A stretch of 34,593 bases of DNA from Cyanobium sp. (GCA_007135755.1 SLIG01000175.1:1-34593), one strand, 5' to 3'; shown: positions 24,142 through 33,098, counted from the first letter of the stretch. The notes: a model not told the origin generated them from the letters alone. Numbers and translations are program-made.

Positions 24142-24195
24142 GGCGGTATCCAGTTCGGTGTGCAGCGATCCTAGGCAGCCACCGCCAAACCTGGC

Positions 24196-24825
24196 TCAGC
24201 GTCGCGTCAGCGCATACAGCCGGAAGAAGCTGTCCGGTGGGTCTGGCCGGCCCTTGCTGCGCCAGCGCGACACCAGGCTCTTCAGCTCCTCCTTGTACAG
24301 CCGCCGCTGCTTGATCCGCACACCCCCATACCAGAGCCCCGGCACCACGCACAGGCACAGCAGCCCGGCCGTGATCAGTCCATGCTCCAGCCGTGAACCG
24401 CGATCCGGGAACGCTTCGGCGCTGCCGATCGCCCAGGCCAGCGCCCGTGGTTCCTCGTCCATCAGCCGCAGCTGGTTCACGGTGAATCCCGATTGCCCCT
24501 GCTTGGCCACTGCCGGCAGCTTGCGCAGCGGGCCCCGCAGCACCCGCCGGGCGATCCGCACCCGTTGCCGCAACCGCTTGCGCGCCGCCTCCAGCGGGAT
24601 CCGGGCCAGCACCTTGTGCTGTTCGTTCACCAGGGCATAGCTGCTCTGGCCGATCCGCGACTGCTCGAACAGCGCTGGGTTGTCGGCCTGCAGCAGCCCC
24701 TGCTGCCGTGCCAGGTCTGCCGCGGCGCCAAACAGCAGCCGCTCTCCTTCGGCGCGGGAGATGAAGCGCTGTTCGATCGGCGTTGCTGCCGCGAAATCCG
24801 CACCGCTCGAACCGCTGCTGGCCAT
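24196..24825 (-). CDS. Hypothetical membrane-anchored protein
   Basis: A 209-residue protein from ATG 24825. Residues 1-150 are soluble and rich in Arg/Ala/Leu (EQRFISRAEGERLLFGAAAD, LEAARKRLRQRVRIARRVLR). A single hydrophobic helix lies near 155-177 (LITAGLLCLCVVPGLWYGGV), followed by a basic tail (RIKQRRLYKEELKSLVSRWR). No motif names a function. A longer reading from 24957 adds residues that overlap the lepA upstream region and lacks support. It is divergent from lepA, with 150 bases between the starts. Confidence 0.65.
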   Translation of the reverse strand: MASSGSSGADFAAATPIEQRFISRAEGERLLFGAAADLARQQGLLQADNPALFEQSRIGQSSYALVNEQHKVLARIPLEAARKRLRQRVRIARRVLRGPLRKLPAVAKQGQSGFTVNQLRLMDEEPRALAWAIGSAEAFPDRGSRLEHGLITAGLLCLCVVPGLWYGGVRIKQRRLYKEELKSLVSRWRSKGRPDPPDSFFRLYALTRR

Positions 24826-24975
24826 CGCGGGCTGGCTCCGCTGCCGGTGCACCAACCTTAGGTAGATGTCGGGGTTTTGGCTCCCCCCCTCCTTAGGATC
24901 AGCTGAGCCTCCGCCCCTGGCCTCTCCGCTCAGATGCGGCCACGGTTCGGCCTCCACCGCCTTGCCCCCCGGCGC

Positions 24976-26784
<1,809 letters not shown>

Positions 26785-26786
26785 CC

Positions 26787-27134
26787 ATGGTGGTGCTGCG
26801 CTGGCCGAGCTCCGAGGCGGTGCTTGAGCAGGCCCGCGCCTGGGCCGAGCAGCAGGCCGCCGCCAATCCCGATCTCCAGGCGGTGGGGGTGTTCGGCTCC
26901 TACGGCCGCGGCGATGCCGGCGTGGGCAGCGACCTCGACCTGCTATTGATCCTGCGCCACTGCGACCTGCCGGTGTGGGAGCGCCTGCGCCGCTGGGACA
27001 CCAGCCCCCTGCCCCTGGCCACCGATCTGCTCGTGTACAGCCACGCCGAGTGGGAGTCGCTGCCCGAGTGGAACCCGAAGCTGGCCGACGTGCTGGCGCG
27101 GGATGTGCGGTGGTTGGTGGGGTCAGGTCGTTAG
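26787..27134 (+). CDS. Small nucleotidyltransferase (MNT-type)
   Basis: A 115-residue protein with the pol-beta nucleotidyltransferase signature GVFGSYGRGDAGVGSDLDLL at about residues 37-56, the two aspartates being the metal ligands, and TDLLVYSHAEW further on with the expected third acid. MNT proteins are often the antitoxins of HEPN toxins, which they AMPylate, but no HEPN gene is adjacent here, so it may be an orphan. It begins two bases after the lepA stop and overlaps the convergent PIN gene by 12 bases. Confidence 0.8.
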   Translation: MVVLRWPSSEAVLEQARAWAEQQAAANPDLQAVGVFGSYGRGDAGVGSDLDLLLILRHCDLPVWERLRRWDTSPLPLATDLLVYSHAEWESLPEWNPKLADVLARDVRWLVGSGR

Positions 27135-27575
27135 GAAGGCCAGATCCAGCGCGGCAGGCCGGCCCGGCCGCGGTTGCTCCAGCTTGCGAAGCAGGCGCTG
27201 ATCGGCCGTGATCAGCGTGGCGTTTTCCCGTTCGGCCAGGGCCACGTAGAGGCAGTCGTAGGCGGGGTGATCGAGCTCCCGGCACCAGTGGCCGGCCCGG
27301 GCCAGAAGCGCTGCGGAGGGAAGCAGCCGATGGAATGGTTCGGCGGCGCGGTGCGCCAGCACCTGGAACTGCTCAGTGGTGATCGCTCCCAGCCGCAGGC
27401 TTTTCCAGGCCGTGTTCAGCAGTTCCACCAGCACCAGATCCGGCGCCAGCAGCTGAGCGGCTGGCCCGGCATCCAGCAGCCGCGTGGCCTGCTCCGATCC
27501 CGGCACCGCGGCGAACCAGCCGAAGGCCACCGAAGCATCCACCACCCAGGAGCCACCCAGTTCAGCGGCTATCAC
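27123..27575 (-). CDS. PIN-domain toxin (FitB/VapC type)
   Basis: A 150-residue PIN protein. GSWVVDASVAFGWFAAVPGS has the first catalytic aspartate, LLAPDLVLVELLNTAWKSLR the glutamate, and HPAYDCLYVALAERENATLI plus TADQRLLRKL the C-terminal acids, so all four are present. Such toxins cleave RNA, often initiator or other tRNAs. It overlaps the antitoxin gene by 14 bases. The C-terminal tail (EQPRPGRPAALDLAFLTT) overlaps the end of the convergent nucleotidyltransferase gene. It appears intact. Confidence 0.82.
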   Translation of the reverse strand: MIAAELGGSWVVDASVAFGWFAAVPGSEQATRLLDAGPAAQLLAPDLVLVELLNTAWKSLRLGAITTEQFQVLAHRAAEPFHRLLPSAALLARAGHWCRELDHPAYDCLYVALAERENATLITADQRLLRKLEQPRPGRPAALDLAFLTT

Positions 27576-27795
27576 GGTCTTCGCGGATCAGGGCGGCCAC
27601 GTCGAGACTGCGGCCGGCGGCCGGCGTGGTGGCCCGCAGCCTGGCCAGCTCTGCCCGCAGCGAGTCGCCGTCCTGAGCGGCGGCGGTGAGCAGATCGCGC
27701 AGGCTCTGCTCCAGCGAGACGCCCTGGGCACGGGCGCGCGCCTTGAGCGCGGCCAGCACCCGATCGTCCAGTTGCCGGATCAGCACCTGGGCCAT
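27562..27795 (-). CDS. FitA/VapB-like ribbon-helix-helix antitoxin
   Basis: A 77-residue protein from ATG 27795. MAQVLIRQLDDRVLAALKAR followed by ARAQGVSLEQSLRDLL is the ribbon-helix-helix fold of FitA-type antitoxins. The C-terminal part (TPAAGRSLDVAALIREDRDS) would lie in the toxin's active-site groove. An upstream ATG at 27831 gives an extension that does not fit. The promoter contains a direct repeat of GCTATC (27812-27829 region) that may be the operator. It is divergent from the first Uma2 gene. Confidence 0.8.
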   Translation of the reverse strand: MAQVLIRQLDDRVLAALKARARAQGVSLEQSLRDLLTAAAQDGDSLRAELARLRATTPAAGRSLDVAALIREDRDSR

Positions 27796-27837
27796 GGTCT
27801 TCGTGGCTGATAGCAGAAACGATAGCGCCATGGTCTG

Positions 27838-27851
27838 CGTCTCTTGAGACG
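27838..27851. promoter_or_regulatory. Palindrome CGTCTC-N2-GAGACG before Uma2 copy 1
   Basis: A perfect 6-2-6 inverted repeat centred 47 bases before the Uma2 start. The same palindrome, with a different central dinucleotide, lies at exactly the same distance before Uma2 copy 2 (28532-28545). The match in sequence and position suggests a binding site or a conserved promoter part, though it could be simply a by-product of the tandem duplication. Confidence 0.5.
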
Positions 27852-27890
27852 GATGGCCCGCTTACCCTCTGGATACGTAGGGGTATGCCG

Positions 27891-28520
27891 ATGACCCTGG
27901 CACCGCCGAGCCCGTCAGCGTTACTGCAGCCCCTGCAGCTGCCGTGGGACCTGCGGCTCACCGCCGATCAGTTCGAGCGCGTGTGCCAGGCCAATCCCGA
28001 TGCCGTGCTGGAACTCTCCGCCGATGGCCACCTGATCGCCATGACGCCCACCGGCAGCGAAACCGGGGCCAGAAATCAGGCCTTGGGTGCCTTGCTCTGG
28101 CTGGCGGTCCGCCGCAGCGATTTGCCCCTGCAGGCCTTCGACAGTTCCAGCGGCTTCCGCCTCCCCGATGGCTCGGTGCTCAGCCCCGACGCCTCCCTGG
28201 TGCGCCTGGAACGCTGGCAGGCCCTCACTCCCGAGCAGCGGCGAAGTTTTGCGCCCCTCTGCCCGGATCTGGTGGTGGAGCTGGCGAGTGCTTCTGATGA
28301 GGGCCCGCGTGGCCTCACCGCCCTGCGCCGCAAGATGGACGCTTACCTGGCCAATGGCACCCAGCTGGGCTGGTTGCTGCTGCCCGAGGAGCGGGCCGTG
28401 GAGATCTGGCGGGCCGGTGCCGCTGCCAACCCCGAACGCCTCGAGAACGCCGCCAGCCTCGATGGCGGTGACCTGTTCCCCGCTCTGGCGCTGGATCTGG
28501 CGCCGATCTGGGACGTTTGA
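27891..28520 (+). CDS. Uma2-family (DUF820) PD-(D/E)XK nuclease-like protein, copy 1
   Basis: A 209-residue protein. The DUF820/Uma2 core is clear: LTADQFERVCQANPD at the start, DGSVLSPDASLVRLERW with the first catalytic acid, CPDLVVELASASDEGPRGL with the second, and LRRKMDAYLANGTQLGWLLL with the lysine. Members have a restriction-endonuclease fold, multiply in cyanobacterial genomes and have no settled function. AGGGG lies seven bases before ATG 27891, so I prefer this start to the ATG at 27885. Compared with copy 2 it differs in one block: RNQALGALLWLAVRRSDLPL replaces RNNELLFQLTQFSKAAGTWT. Outside that block the two are nearly identical. Confidence 0.85.
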   Translation: MTLAPPSPSALLQPLQLPWDLRLTADQFERVCQANPDAVLELSADGHLIAMTPTGSETGARNQALGALLWLAVRRSDLPLQAFDSSSGFRLPDGSVLSPDASLVRLERWQALTPEQRRSFAPLCPDLVVELASASDEGPRGLTALRRKMDAYLANGTQLGWLLLPEERAVEIWRAGAAANPERLENAASLDGGDLFPALALDLAPIWDV

Positions 28521-28531
28521 GCGGGGCGCTA

Positions 28532-28545
28532 CGTCTCATGAGACG
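28532..28545. promoter_or_regulatory. Palindrome CGTCTC-N2-GAGACG before Uma2 copy 2
   Basis: The inverted repeat is identical to the one upstream of copy 1 except for the two central bases (AT instead of TT). The distance to the start codon is again 40 bases from its end. It lies 11 bases after the copy 1 stop, so copy 2 probably has its own promoter. Confidence 0.5.
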
Positions 28546-28584
28546 GATGGCTCGCTTAGCCTCAATATCAATAGGGGTATGCCG

Positions 28585-29211
28585 ATGACCTTGGCACCGC
28601 CGATCCCATCAGCGGTCCTGCAGCCGCTGCAGCTGCCGTGGGACCTGCGGCTTACTGCCGATCAGTTCGAGCGGGTGTGCCAGGCCAATCCCGATGCCGT
28701 GCTGGAACTGTCGGCCGATGGCCACCTGATCGCCATGACGCCCACCGGCGGTGAAACCGGGGCCCGCAACAACGAGTTGCTGTTCCAGCTCACGCAGTTT
28801 TCCAAAGCCGCCGGAACCTGGACCGTGTTCGACAGCTCCAGCGGCTTCCGCCTCCCCGATGGCTCGGTGCTCAGCCCCGATGCCTCGCTGGTGCGGCTGG
28901 AGCGCTGGCAGGCCCTGAGCCCTGAGCAGCGGCGAGGGTTTGCGCCCCTCTGCCCCGATCTGGTGGTGGAGCTGTCGAGTGCTTCGGATGAGGGGCCACG
29001 TGGCCTCACCGCCCTGCGCCGCAAGATGGACGCCTACCTGGCCAATGGCGCCCAGCTGGGCTGGTTGCTGCTGCCCGAGGAGCGGGCCGTGGAGATCTGG
29101 CGGGCTGGTGCCGCAGCCAACCCTGAGCGCCTCGACGGCGCCACCAGCCTGGATGGCGGAGAGCTTTTCGCTGGGCTGACGTTGGATCTGGGGCCTATCT
29201 GGGAGGTGTGA
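28585..29211 (+). CDS. Uma2-family (DUF820) PD-(D/E)XK nuclease-like protein, copy 2
   Basis: A 208-residue tandem copy of the gene before it, with the same ribosome site (AGGGG seven bases before ATG 28585; an ATG at 28579 is less likely). The catalytic positions are kept: LSPDASLVRLERW, CPDLVVELSSASDEGPRGL and LRRKMDAYLANGAQLGWLLL. The block RNNELLFQLTQFSKAAGTWT matches the relic at 17540-17755 and the common form of the family. This copy therefore looks like the ancestral form and copy 1 like the altered one. Function is unknown, as for the family. Confidence 0.85.
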   Translation: MTLAPPIPSAVLQPLQLPWDLRLTADQFERVCQANPDAVLELSADGHLIAMTPTGGETGARNNELLFQLTQFSKAAGTWTVFDSSSGFRLPDGSVLSPDASLVRLERWQALSPEQRRGFAPLCPDLVVELSSASDEGPRGLTALRRKMDAYLANGAQLGWLLLPEERAVEIWRAGAAANPERLDGATSLDGGELFAGLTLDLGPIWEV

Positions 29212-29235
29212 GCGGATGGCGAGCGATCACGAGCG

Positions 29236-29382
29236 ATGAGTAAGACCCCTATCGATCTCTCCGACGACGAGCGACAGAGGCTCTTGGCCCGTCTTCGCCA
29301 GGCACGCGGCATCTGGGAGAACCGCGATGATCAGCCCGATTGGAGAGACCTGCGCGAGGAGCTGGATCGAGTTCGTCCCTAA
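29236..29382 (+). CDS. Tiny VapB-antitoxin-like protein
   Basis: A 48-residue frame from ATG 29236 with a TAA stop at 29380-29382: MSKTPIDLSDDERQRLLARL, then GIWENRDDQPDWRDLREELD and RVRP. The W-x-x-R-D-D-x-P-D ending is typical of the C-terminal, toxin-wrapping tail of VapB/CopG antitoxins. It is short, with no obvious DNA-binding part and no PIN gene after it, so it may be a truncated antitoxin or a solo gene whose toxin was lost. The next gene downstream is itself broken. Confidence 0.5.
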   Translation: MSKTPIDLSDDERQRLLARLRQARGIWENRDDQPDWRDLREELDRVRP

Positions 29383-29427
29383 GTCACATGCAAAAATGGC
29401 GGCAGTGTCGCCGGATCAGCAGCATTT

Positions 29428-29911
29428 TTGGCGGTTTTCGGGCGATTGTTTCAGGCGCCAGCGGGGAGCTTCTTCCTGTTCGGCCCCCGGGGCACGGGGA
29501 AGTCCACCTGGCTGCGGCAGCGGCTGGCCGATGCACTCTGGCTTGATCTGCTGGATCCGGAGCTCCAGCGCCTCTACCAGGCCCGGCCCGAGCGCCTGAG
29601 TGAGCGGATCGTCGCCGAACAGTGGCGGCACCGAAACGCTGCACTACTGGCGCACCCGCGCCGGCCGCGAGGTGGATTTCGTGGTGTACGGCCCCGGCAC
29701 ATTCGTGGCCCTGGAGGTGAAGCGCAGCCGCAGCGTGCAGCGCCGCGATCTGGCGGGCCTCAAGGCGTTCCGGGAGGATTATCCCGAGAGTGAGACGGTT
29801 CTCCTCCATCTCGGCCCCGAACCGTTGCGCGTCGACGGCATCGACTGCCTGCCGCTGGAGTGCTTTCTGCGGGGGATGACGCCCGGGACTGCGCTGCTTC
29901 AGGCGCGGTAG
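29428..29911 (+). pseudogene. AAA (AAA_14)/DUF4143 ATPase with large internal deletion
   Basis: From TTG 29428 the frame reads FGRLFQAPAGSFFLFGPRGT with GKSTWLRQ, a Walker A motif of the AAA_14/DUF4143 type, and continues to RPERLSERIVA near 29615. Immediately afterwards a different frame holds the C-terminal DUF4143 end: GTETLHYWRTRAGREVDFVV, YGPGTFVALEVKRSRSVQRR, then LKAFREDYPESETVLLH, to the stop at 29911. Walker B, the sensor and most of the DUF4143 domain (roughly 200 residues) are missing, so the protein cannot work as an ATPase. Confidence 0.75.
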
Positions 29912-29969
29912 CAGCGTCCTCGATGTGGCGCCACGTGCGGCGCTGTTGAGGAGGCTTCTGAACGGAAGG

Positions 29970-30224
29970 TCAGTAGTGATAGCGCAACTGGGCAATCAGG
30001 AGGCCTTCGTCAGCTGGTTTGTAGACGATGCGGTGCTCGTCGTTGATCCGCCGTGACCAGTAGCCCGCCAGGGCATGGCGCAGCGGCTCTGGCTTGCCGA
30101 TCCCGCTGAAGGGATCACGGCGAATCTCCTCGATCAGTTTGTTGATGCGCTGCAGCAGTTTGCGGTCATGTCGCTGCCAATAGAGATCATCTTCCCAAGC
30201 CTGCTCGGAGAAGATCAACTTCAC
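29970..30224 (-). CDS. yoeB: YoeB toxin (ribosome-dependent mRNA interferase)
   Basis: An 84-residue protein, the normal YoeB length, from GTG 30224. [20 protein letters not shown] and [20 protein letters not shown] precede the active end: [20 protein letters not shown], then [19 protein letters not shown]. Glu, the R-R pair, His and the terminal His-Tyr agree with the YoeB catalytic set. YoeB cuts mRNA in the ribosomal A site when freed from YefM. A longer reading from 30392 overlaps the antitoxin and is not YoeB-like. The gap to the antitoxin is 31 bases. Confidence 0.92.
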   Translation of the reverse strand: MKLIFSEQAWEDDLYWQRHDRKLLQRINKLIEEIRRDPFSGIGKPEPLRHALAGYWSRRINDEHRIVYKPADEGLLIAQLRYHY

Positions 30225-30255
30225 GACATCTGGTGCTGAGCTGGTGCTGTGTTCA

Positions 30256-30516
30256 TCATGAAGCGCCTGATGAAAGCTCGCGCTCCTTACCCCGGCCGGC
30301 CTCCAGGGCGGCGATGGAGCGGAGCAGCCGTTGCGCGTTGGCGGGACTGCGCAGCAGGTAGGCGGTTTCTTCCAGTGCCTTGAAATCCTCAAGCGACAGC
30401 ATCACCACCGCCGGCTCCCCGCGGCGGGTGATCACCACCGGCTCGTGGTCGTCGCAAACGCGGCTCATGGTGCCGGCCAGGTTGGCCCGCGCCGCGGTGT
30501 AGGAGATGGCGTCCAT
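30256..30516 (-). CDS. yefM: YefM antitoxin
   Basis: An 86-residue protein from ATG 30516: [20 protein letters not shown], then [20 protein letters not shown] with [20 protein letters not shown]. This is the complete Phd/YefM fold. The C-terminal [16 protein letters not shown] would cover YoeB. An upstream in-frame start at 30540 lies inside the operator and is rejected. The YefM dimer binds the TGTACA sites just upstream and, with YoeB, represses the locus. Confidence 0.92.
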   Translation of the reverse strand: MDAISYTAARANLAGTMSRVCDDHEPVVITRRGEPAVVMLSLEDFKALEETAYLLRSPANAQRLLRSIAALEAGRGKERELSSGAS

Positions 30517-30526
30517 TCCGATTTCG

Positions 30527-30548
30527 CCTGTACGCGCCACTGTACAGG
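30527..30548. promoter_or_regulatory. YefM-YoeB operator
   Basis: CCTGTAC and GTACAGG form an inverted repeat with an 8-base spacer, directly upstream of yefM. The two cores (TGTACG at 30529, TGTACA at 30541) are 12 bases apart. In Escherichia coli, YefM-YoeB binds two TGTACA-core palindromes with the same 12-base centre distance, to my knowledge, so this is a strong operator candidate. Confidence 0.65.
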
Positions 30549-30617
30549 TGTTGCGAATGGTTGCGGGCCTGCGGTGGGCCGTGGCAACGCTGATGCGGTC
30601 GTTGCCGAGGTGTGTGG

Positions 30618-31130
30618 ATGCCTGGCTCTTTCATGTTGAGGAGGGCTGTTGCGGCCCGTCGTTCGTCGCCGCCGGGGCAGGAGGGATTCCTGCTGCCGAT
30701 GTCGATGCTGGTGGCGCTGTTGTTGATGCTCAGCAGCCTGTTGTTGCTCACCCTGGCGTTGCAGAGCCGCTTGCAGGCGGCGGTGCAGCGCCAGCGCCGC
30801 CAGGCGGAAGATGAGCTGATGAGCGCCGCCCAGCTGTGGGCCGGCCGGGTGCAACGCGACTGCCCGGAGGCGCTGACGGGCGGACCGCTCTGCGCCGGGC
30901 TGGACGCCGGTGAGGGCTACCGGGTGGTGTCGTATGAGCCGGGTGGCGGCTCCCAGCAGGAGAACCCCGACCAGGGCACCGGCGAGCTGGTGCTGGAGCT
31001 CACGGGCCGCGATCCGGCGCCGCGGGCTGCCTTCGCGCTGCACTGGATCGAGGAGCCCCCGCAGCTGGTGGGCATCGAGGAGCGGGGCCTGCGCGCTTCG
31101 GCCGCGGCGGGCGAGGAGGTGGCGCCATGA
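30618..31130 (+). CDS. Minor-pilin-like protein (PilX/GspK-style N-terminus)
   Basis: A 170-residue protein. ATG 30618 is preferred because GAGG lies seven bases before it. Residues 22-46 hold the pilin-like start EGFLLPMSMLVALLLMLSSL: Gly before Phe at the expected cleavage site, but no Glu +5, as in PilX/GspK-type pilins. The following LQAAVQRQRRQAEDELMSAA helix and GWAGR/VQRDCPEAL domain fit a minor pilin. It corresponds in position and kind to the large protein at 19847-21882. It overlaps the next gene by ATGA. The GC content is that of the core genome, unlike the first cassette. Confidence 0.7.
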   Translation: MPGSFMLRRAVAARRSSPPGQEGFLLPMSMLVALLLMLSSLLLLTLALQSRLQAAVQRQRRQAEDELMSAAQLWAGRVQRDCPEALTGGPLCAGLDAGEGYRVVSYEPGGGSQQENPDQGTGELVLELTGRDPAPRAAFALHWIEEPPQLVGIEERGLRASAAAGEEVAP

Positions 31131-31540
31131 ACCTGGTGGAAGTGCTGGTGGCCGGCAGCATCGTGCTGGGCTCGCTCACCGGCTCGCTGGGGATCTGGGC
31201 CCGCACCGCCCACTCCAGCCACGACGCCGGCCAGCTGTTGAGCCAGCAGCGCCAGGCCGACGAACAGCTGCTGGCGTTGCAGGCGCGGCTGCAGGCCCTG
31301 GCGGCGGCGCGCCGCGATGGGTCCGTTGCGGTGCCCGATGTCGGGTGTGTTGAGCACGGTGTTCAGAGCGACGCCCAAAGCGATCCCGCAGGCGATCCGA
31401 AGGTTGCCCTCACCCTCACGGGCGACCCCGCCGCCCAGACCCTCACCGCCACGGCGCGGATCGGCGAGGACCACAGCCGCACGCGGGTGTTCGATCTGGC
31501 GGTGTATGGCCTCTGCGCACCTGCGGGAGGTGACTCGTGA
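31127..31540 (+). CDS. Leaderless pilin-like protein (PilV/GspI-like)
   Basis: A 137-residue protein starting MNLVEVLVAGSIVLGSLTGS. The glutamate is at residue 5 counted from the initiator Met, exactly where it stands in a mature pilin. There is thus no leader peptide and no Gly for prepilin peptidase. The start is secure: GAGGAGG lies seven bases before the ATG. In-frame codons before it read GGGA and offer no start close by. The remainder (SSHDAGQLLSQQRQADEQLL helix, then beta-like C-terminus with two Cys) is pilin-like. The gene is coupled on both sides (ATGA before, GTGA after). Confidence 0.7.
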   Translation: MNLVEVLVAGSIVLGSLTGSLGIWARTAHSSHDAGQLLSQQRQADEQLLALQARLQALAAARRDGSVAVPDVGCVEHGVQSDAQSDPAGDPKVALTLTGDPAAQTLTATARIGEDHSRTRVFDLAVYGLCAPAGGDS

Positions 31541-32043
31541 GCTGGCGCAGGGGTGAACGCGCGGGCGCCCGAACTGCCCACCGCGCCGCCGAGGGGTTCA
31601 CCCTGCAGGAGCTGCTGATGGCGGTGATGGTGCTGGGGTTGCTGCTGGCGATCGGCGCCTTCACGGGGCAGGGCTTTCTGGCCCGGCAGCGGGTGGAGGT
31701 GGCGGCGCGGGAGCTGGCGATGGTGATCGAGCGCGAGCGCGATCTGGCCCTCCGCCACGGCCGCAGCCGCAGCCTCTCGGTGGACGGCTCCGGCGGCTTG
31801 CTGGAGGCGGCTGAGGTGGCGGGCGGCCGGCTGGAGATCAGCCACAACCTGCCGCTGGAGCTGCGCTTCACGGCCAACGGGCTGCTGATCGACGGCGGCA
31901 CCGTGGTGGTGTCCAGTGCCGGCACCGAGCTGCGCCGCTGCCTGGTGATGGCGCTGCCGCTGGGGGTGCTGCGCCTGGGGCGCCACACCGGTGCCGGCGG
32001 CGGGGCCAGCGCCGCCGATTGCGTGCGCGACGAGAGGGCGTGA
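31537..32043 (+). CDS. Prepilin-like minor pilin (FimT/GspH-like)
   Basis: A 168-residue protein starting with GTG at 31537, overlapping the previous stop as GTGA. AEGFTLQELLMAVMVLGLLL at about residues 18-37 is a prepilin cleavage motif with Glu +5 and a 20-residue basic leader. The mature helix (QRVEVAARELAMVIERERDL) and RSRSLSVDGSGG with LRFTANGLLIDGGTVVV are the GspH/FimT pattern. It would be cut by the prepilin peptidase and act in pilus priming or DNA uptake. It ends in TGATG with the next gene. Confidence 0.78.
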   Translation: MSWRRGERAGARTAHRAAEGFTLQELLMAVMVLGLLLAIGAFTGQGFLARQRVEVAARELAMVIERERDLALRHGRSRSLSVDGSGGLLEAAEVAGGRLEISHNLPLELRFTANGLLIDGGTVVVSSAGTELRRCLVMALPLGVLRLGRHTGAGGGASAADCVRDERA

Positions 32044-32648
32044 TGAAGCGACCATCTCGCTGTGCTGGCTTCACGCTGGTGGAGCTGCTGGTGACGCTGG
32101 TGCTCTCGGGCCTGGTGAGCGCCATGGTGCTGCAGTTGCTGGTGGGCGACCTGCGCCACGTGGGTCGCCTGGGCCGCTGGCTTCGGGAGCGGCAGGCGGG
32201 CGAGCGGGCCCTGGAGCTGGTGCGCGGCGAGCTGCAGCGGGCCGAGGCGGTGACGTTTCAGTCGGGCGAGGCGCCCTTGCCGGCTGGCTGCAGCCTGGCG
32301 GGTCGGGCGTTTGTGCTGCAGCTCCAGGGCCGCAACCGCAGCGGCCAGAGCGTGGCGGTGCTGTTCAGCCGCGGCGCGGCGCCATCATCGATCTGGCGCG
32401 GGGATGTGCTGATGCGCTGCGGCCCGGCCTATGGGCTCGACGGCGAGTGGAGCGACGGCACCGCGGCGTCGCGGGTGCTGATCGATGCCCTGCCGGGACA
32501 GGCCGGCTTCACGGTGACGCCCAGCCCATCGGGGGTGCTCAGCCTGGAGCTCACGCGCCAGCTGGCCGATGGCCAGACCACCCGCCAGGAGCAGGTGGCG
32601 CTGGCGCCGCTGGAGCCGCTGGAGTCGCCGCCCAGCGAGCCGCCGTAA
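32043..32648 (+). CDS. Prepilin-like minor pilin (PilW/GspJ-like)
   Basis: A 201-residue protein from ATG 32043 (an upstream GTG at 32019 lies inside the previous gene). CAGFTLVELLVTLVLSGLVS at about residues 8-27 is a canonical prepilin cleavage motif with Glu +5. The helix continues through LRERQAGERALELVRGELQR, and the exported domain has two Cys (PAGCSLAG, LMRCGPAYGL). It is the last gene of the second pilin cassette and corresponds to 23145-23858 of the first. Confidence 0.78.
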   Translation: MKRPSRCAGFTLVELLVTLVLSGLVSAMVLQLLVGDLRHVGRLGRWLRERQAGERALELVRGELQRAEAVTFQSGEAPLPAGCSLAGRAFVLQLQGRNRSGQSVAVLFSRGAAPSSIWRGDVLMRCGPAYGLDGEWSDGTAASRVLIDALPGQAGFTVTPSPSGVLSLELTRQLADGQTTRQEQVALAPLEPLESPPSEPP

Positions 32649-32689
32649 GGTTGGGCTGATCGCAATGTAAGTCCAACTCTGGGGGCCTG

Positions 32690-32821
32690 ATGCTGGGGCT
32701 GTTTCTCGACTTTCTCAGCCGTGAAGCGCTCGCCGCCGAATCCGGCCCGGTGTTCTACAGCGAAGCCATGGCAGCCGAAGACGAGCAACTGCTCGCCGGC
32801 GTGAACGTTGAGGCCGAATGA
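32690..32821 (+). CDS. Small protein resembling an antitoxin C-terminus
   Basis: A 43-residue frame from ATG 32690: MLGLFLDFLSREALAAESGP, then VFYSEAMAAEDEQLLAGVNV and EAE. The acidic, helical ending after a LFLDFL start recalls the C-terminal half of AbrB/PrlF-like antitoxins, whose DNA-binding half would be missing. A 19-codon frame follows by ATGA overlap and has no clear identity. It lies between the pilin cassette and the TA relics and may be one more relic. No ribosome site is visible. Confidence 0.3.
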   Translation: MLGLFLDFLSREALAAESGPVFYSEAMAAEDEQLLAGVNVEAE

Positions 32822-32934
32822 CCCCGCACCTGGTGCGCCAGGTCGCCGAGCTGCAGGCTGAGCTCGACCGGGGCTGAGCAGCCACGGCGGCTACCACCTG
32901 GCCAATTCTTCGATGCCATCGCAGGATTGGCACG

Positions 32935-33003
32935 ATGCCGCCGAAGGATTGCGCAACCCGCCATCGGGACGACATCGACGCGGTGAGCCATGCCCTCGGC
33001 TGA
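32935..33003 (+). pseudogene. Relic of a vapC gene (paralog of 33331-33726)
   Basis: The frame reads MPPKDCATRHRDDIDAVSHA then LG and stop. The intact VapC downstream has LDRATRH, 13 residues more, and VDDIDAVIDALD. The relic thus keeps ATRH and DDIDAV and has lost the piece in between. The DNA around GACATCGACGCGGT is also shared. It is followed by the repeat at 33012-33072, in the same order as after the intact vapC. Confidence 0.5.
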
Positions 33004-33011
33004 TCCTGGTC

Positions 33012-33072
33012 CGCGCCTATCCAGCTTGCGCGGCTGCCGTTCAGCCGCGCTGGAGATCTCAATCGTCCAGGT
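33012..33072 (-). repeat. 61-bp repeat, copy 1: antitoxin end/ParE start relic
   Basis: This segment matches 33790-33850 with five mismatches in 61 bases. On the minus strand it holds the last codons of a CopG-type antitoxin (DLDD and stop) and, overlapping, the first residues of a RelE/ParE-like toxin (TWTIEISSAAERQPRKLDRR). Neither gene continues here, so it is a relic. The next gene, vapB, begins 27 bases further. Confidence 0.85.
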
Positions 33073-33089
33073 AAGGCAATCCGCCTTAC
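33071..33089. promoter_or_regulatory. Probable operator of the AbrB-type vapBC pair
   Basis: GTAAGGC and GCCTTAC form a perfect 7-base inverted repeat with a 5-base spacer, ending ten bases before the vapB ATG. AbrB/MazE-fold antitoxins repress their own promoters through palindromes in this position. It overlaps the last two bases of the repeat copy upstream. Confidence 0.5.
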
Positions 33090-33098
33090 ACTGCAGCT

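Noticed and set aside
32817-32876. 19-codon frame overlapping the end of the small gene at 32690-32821
   Set aside because: Too short and without recognisable features; the ATGA overlap alone is not enough.
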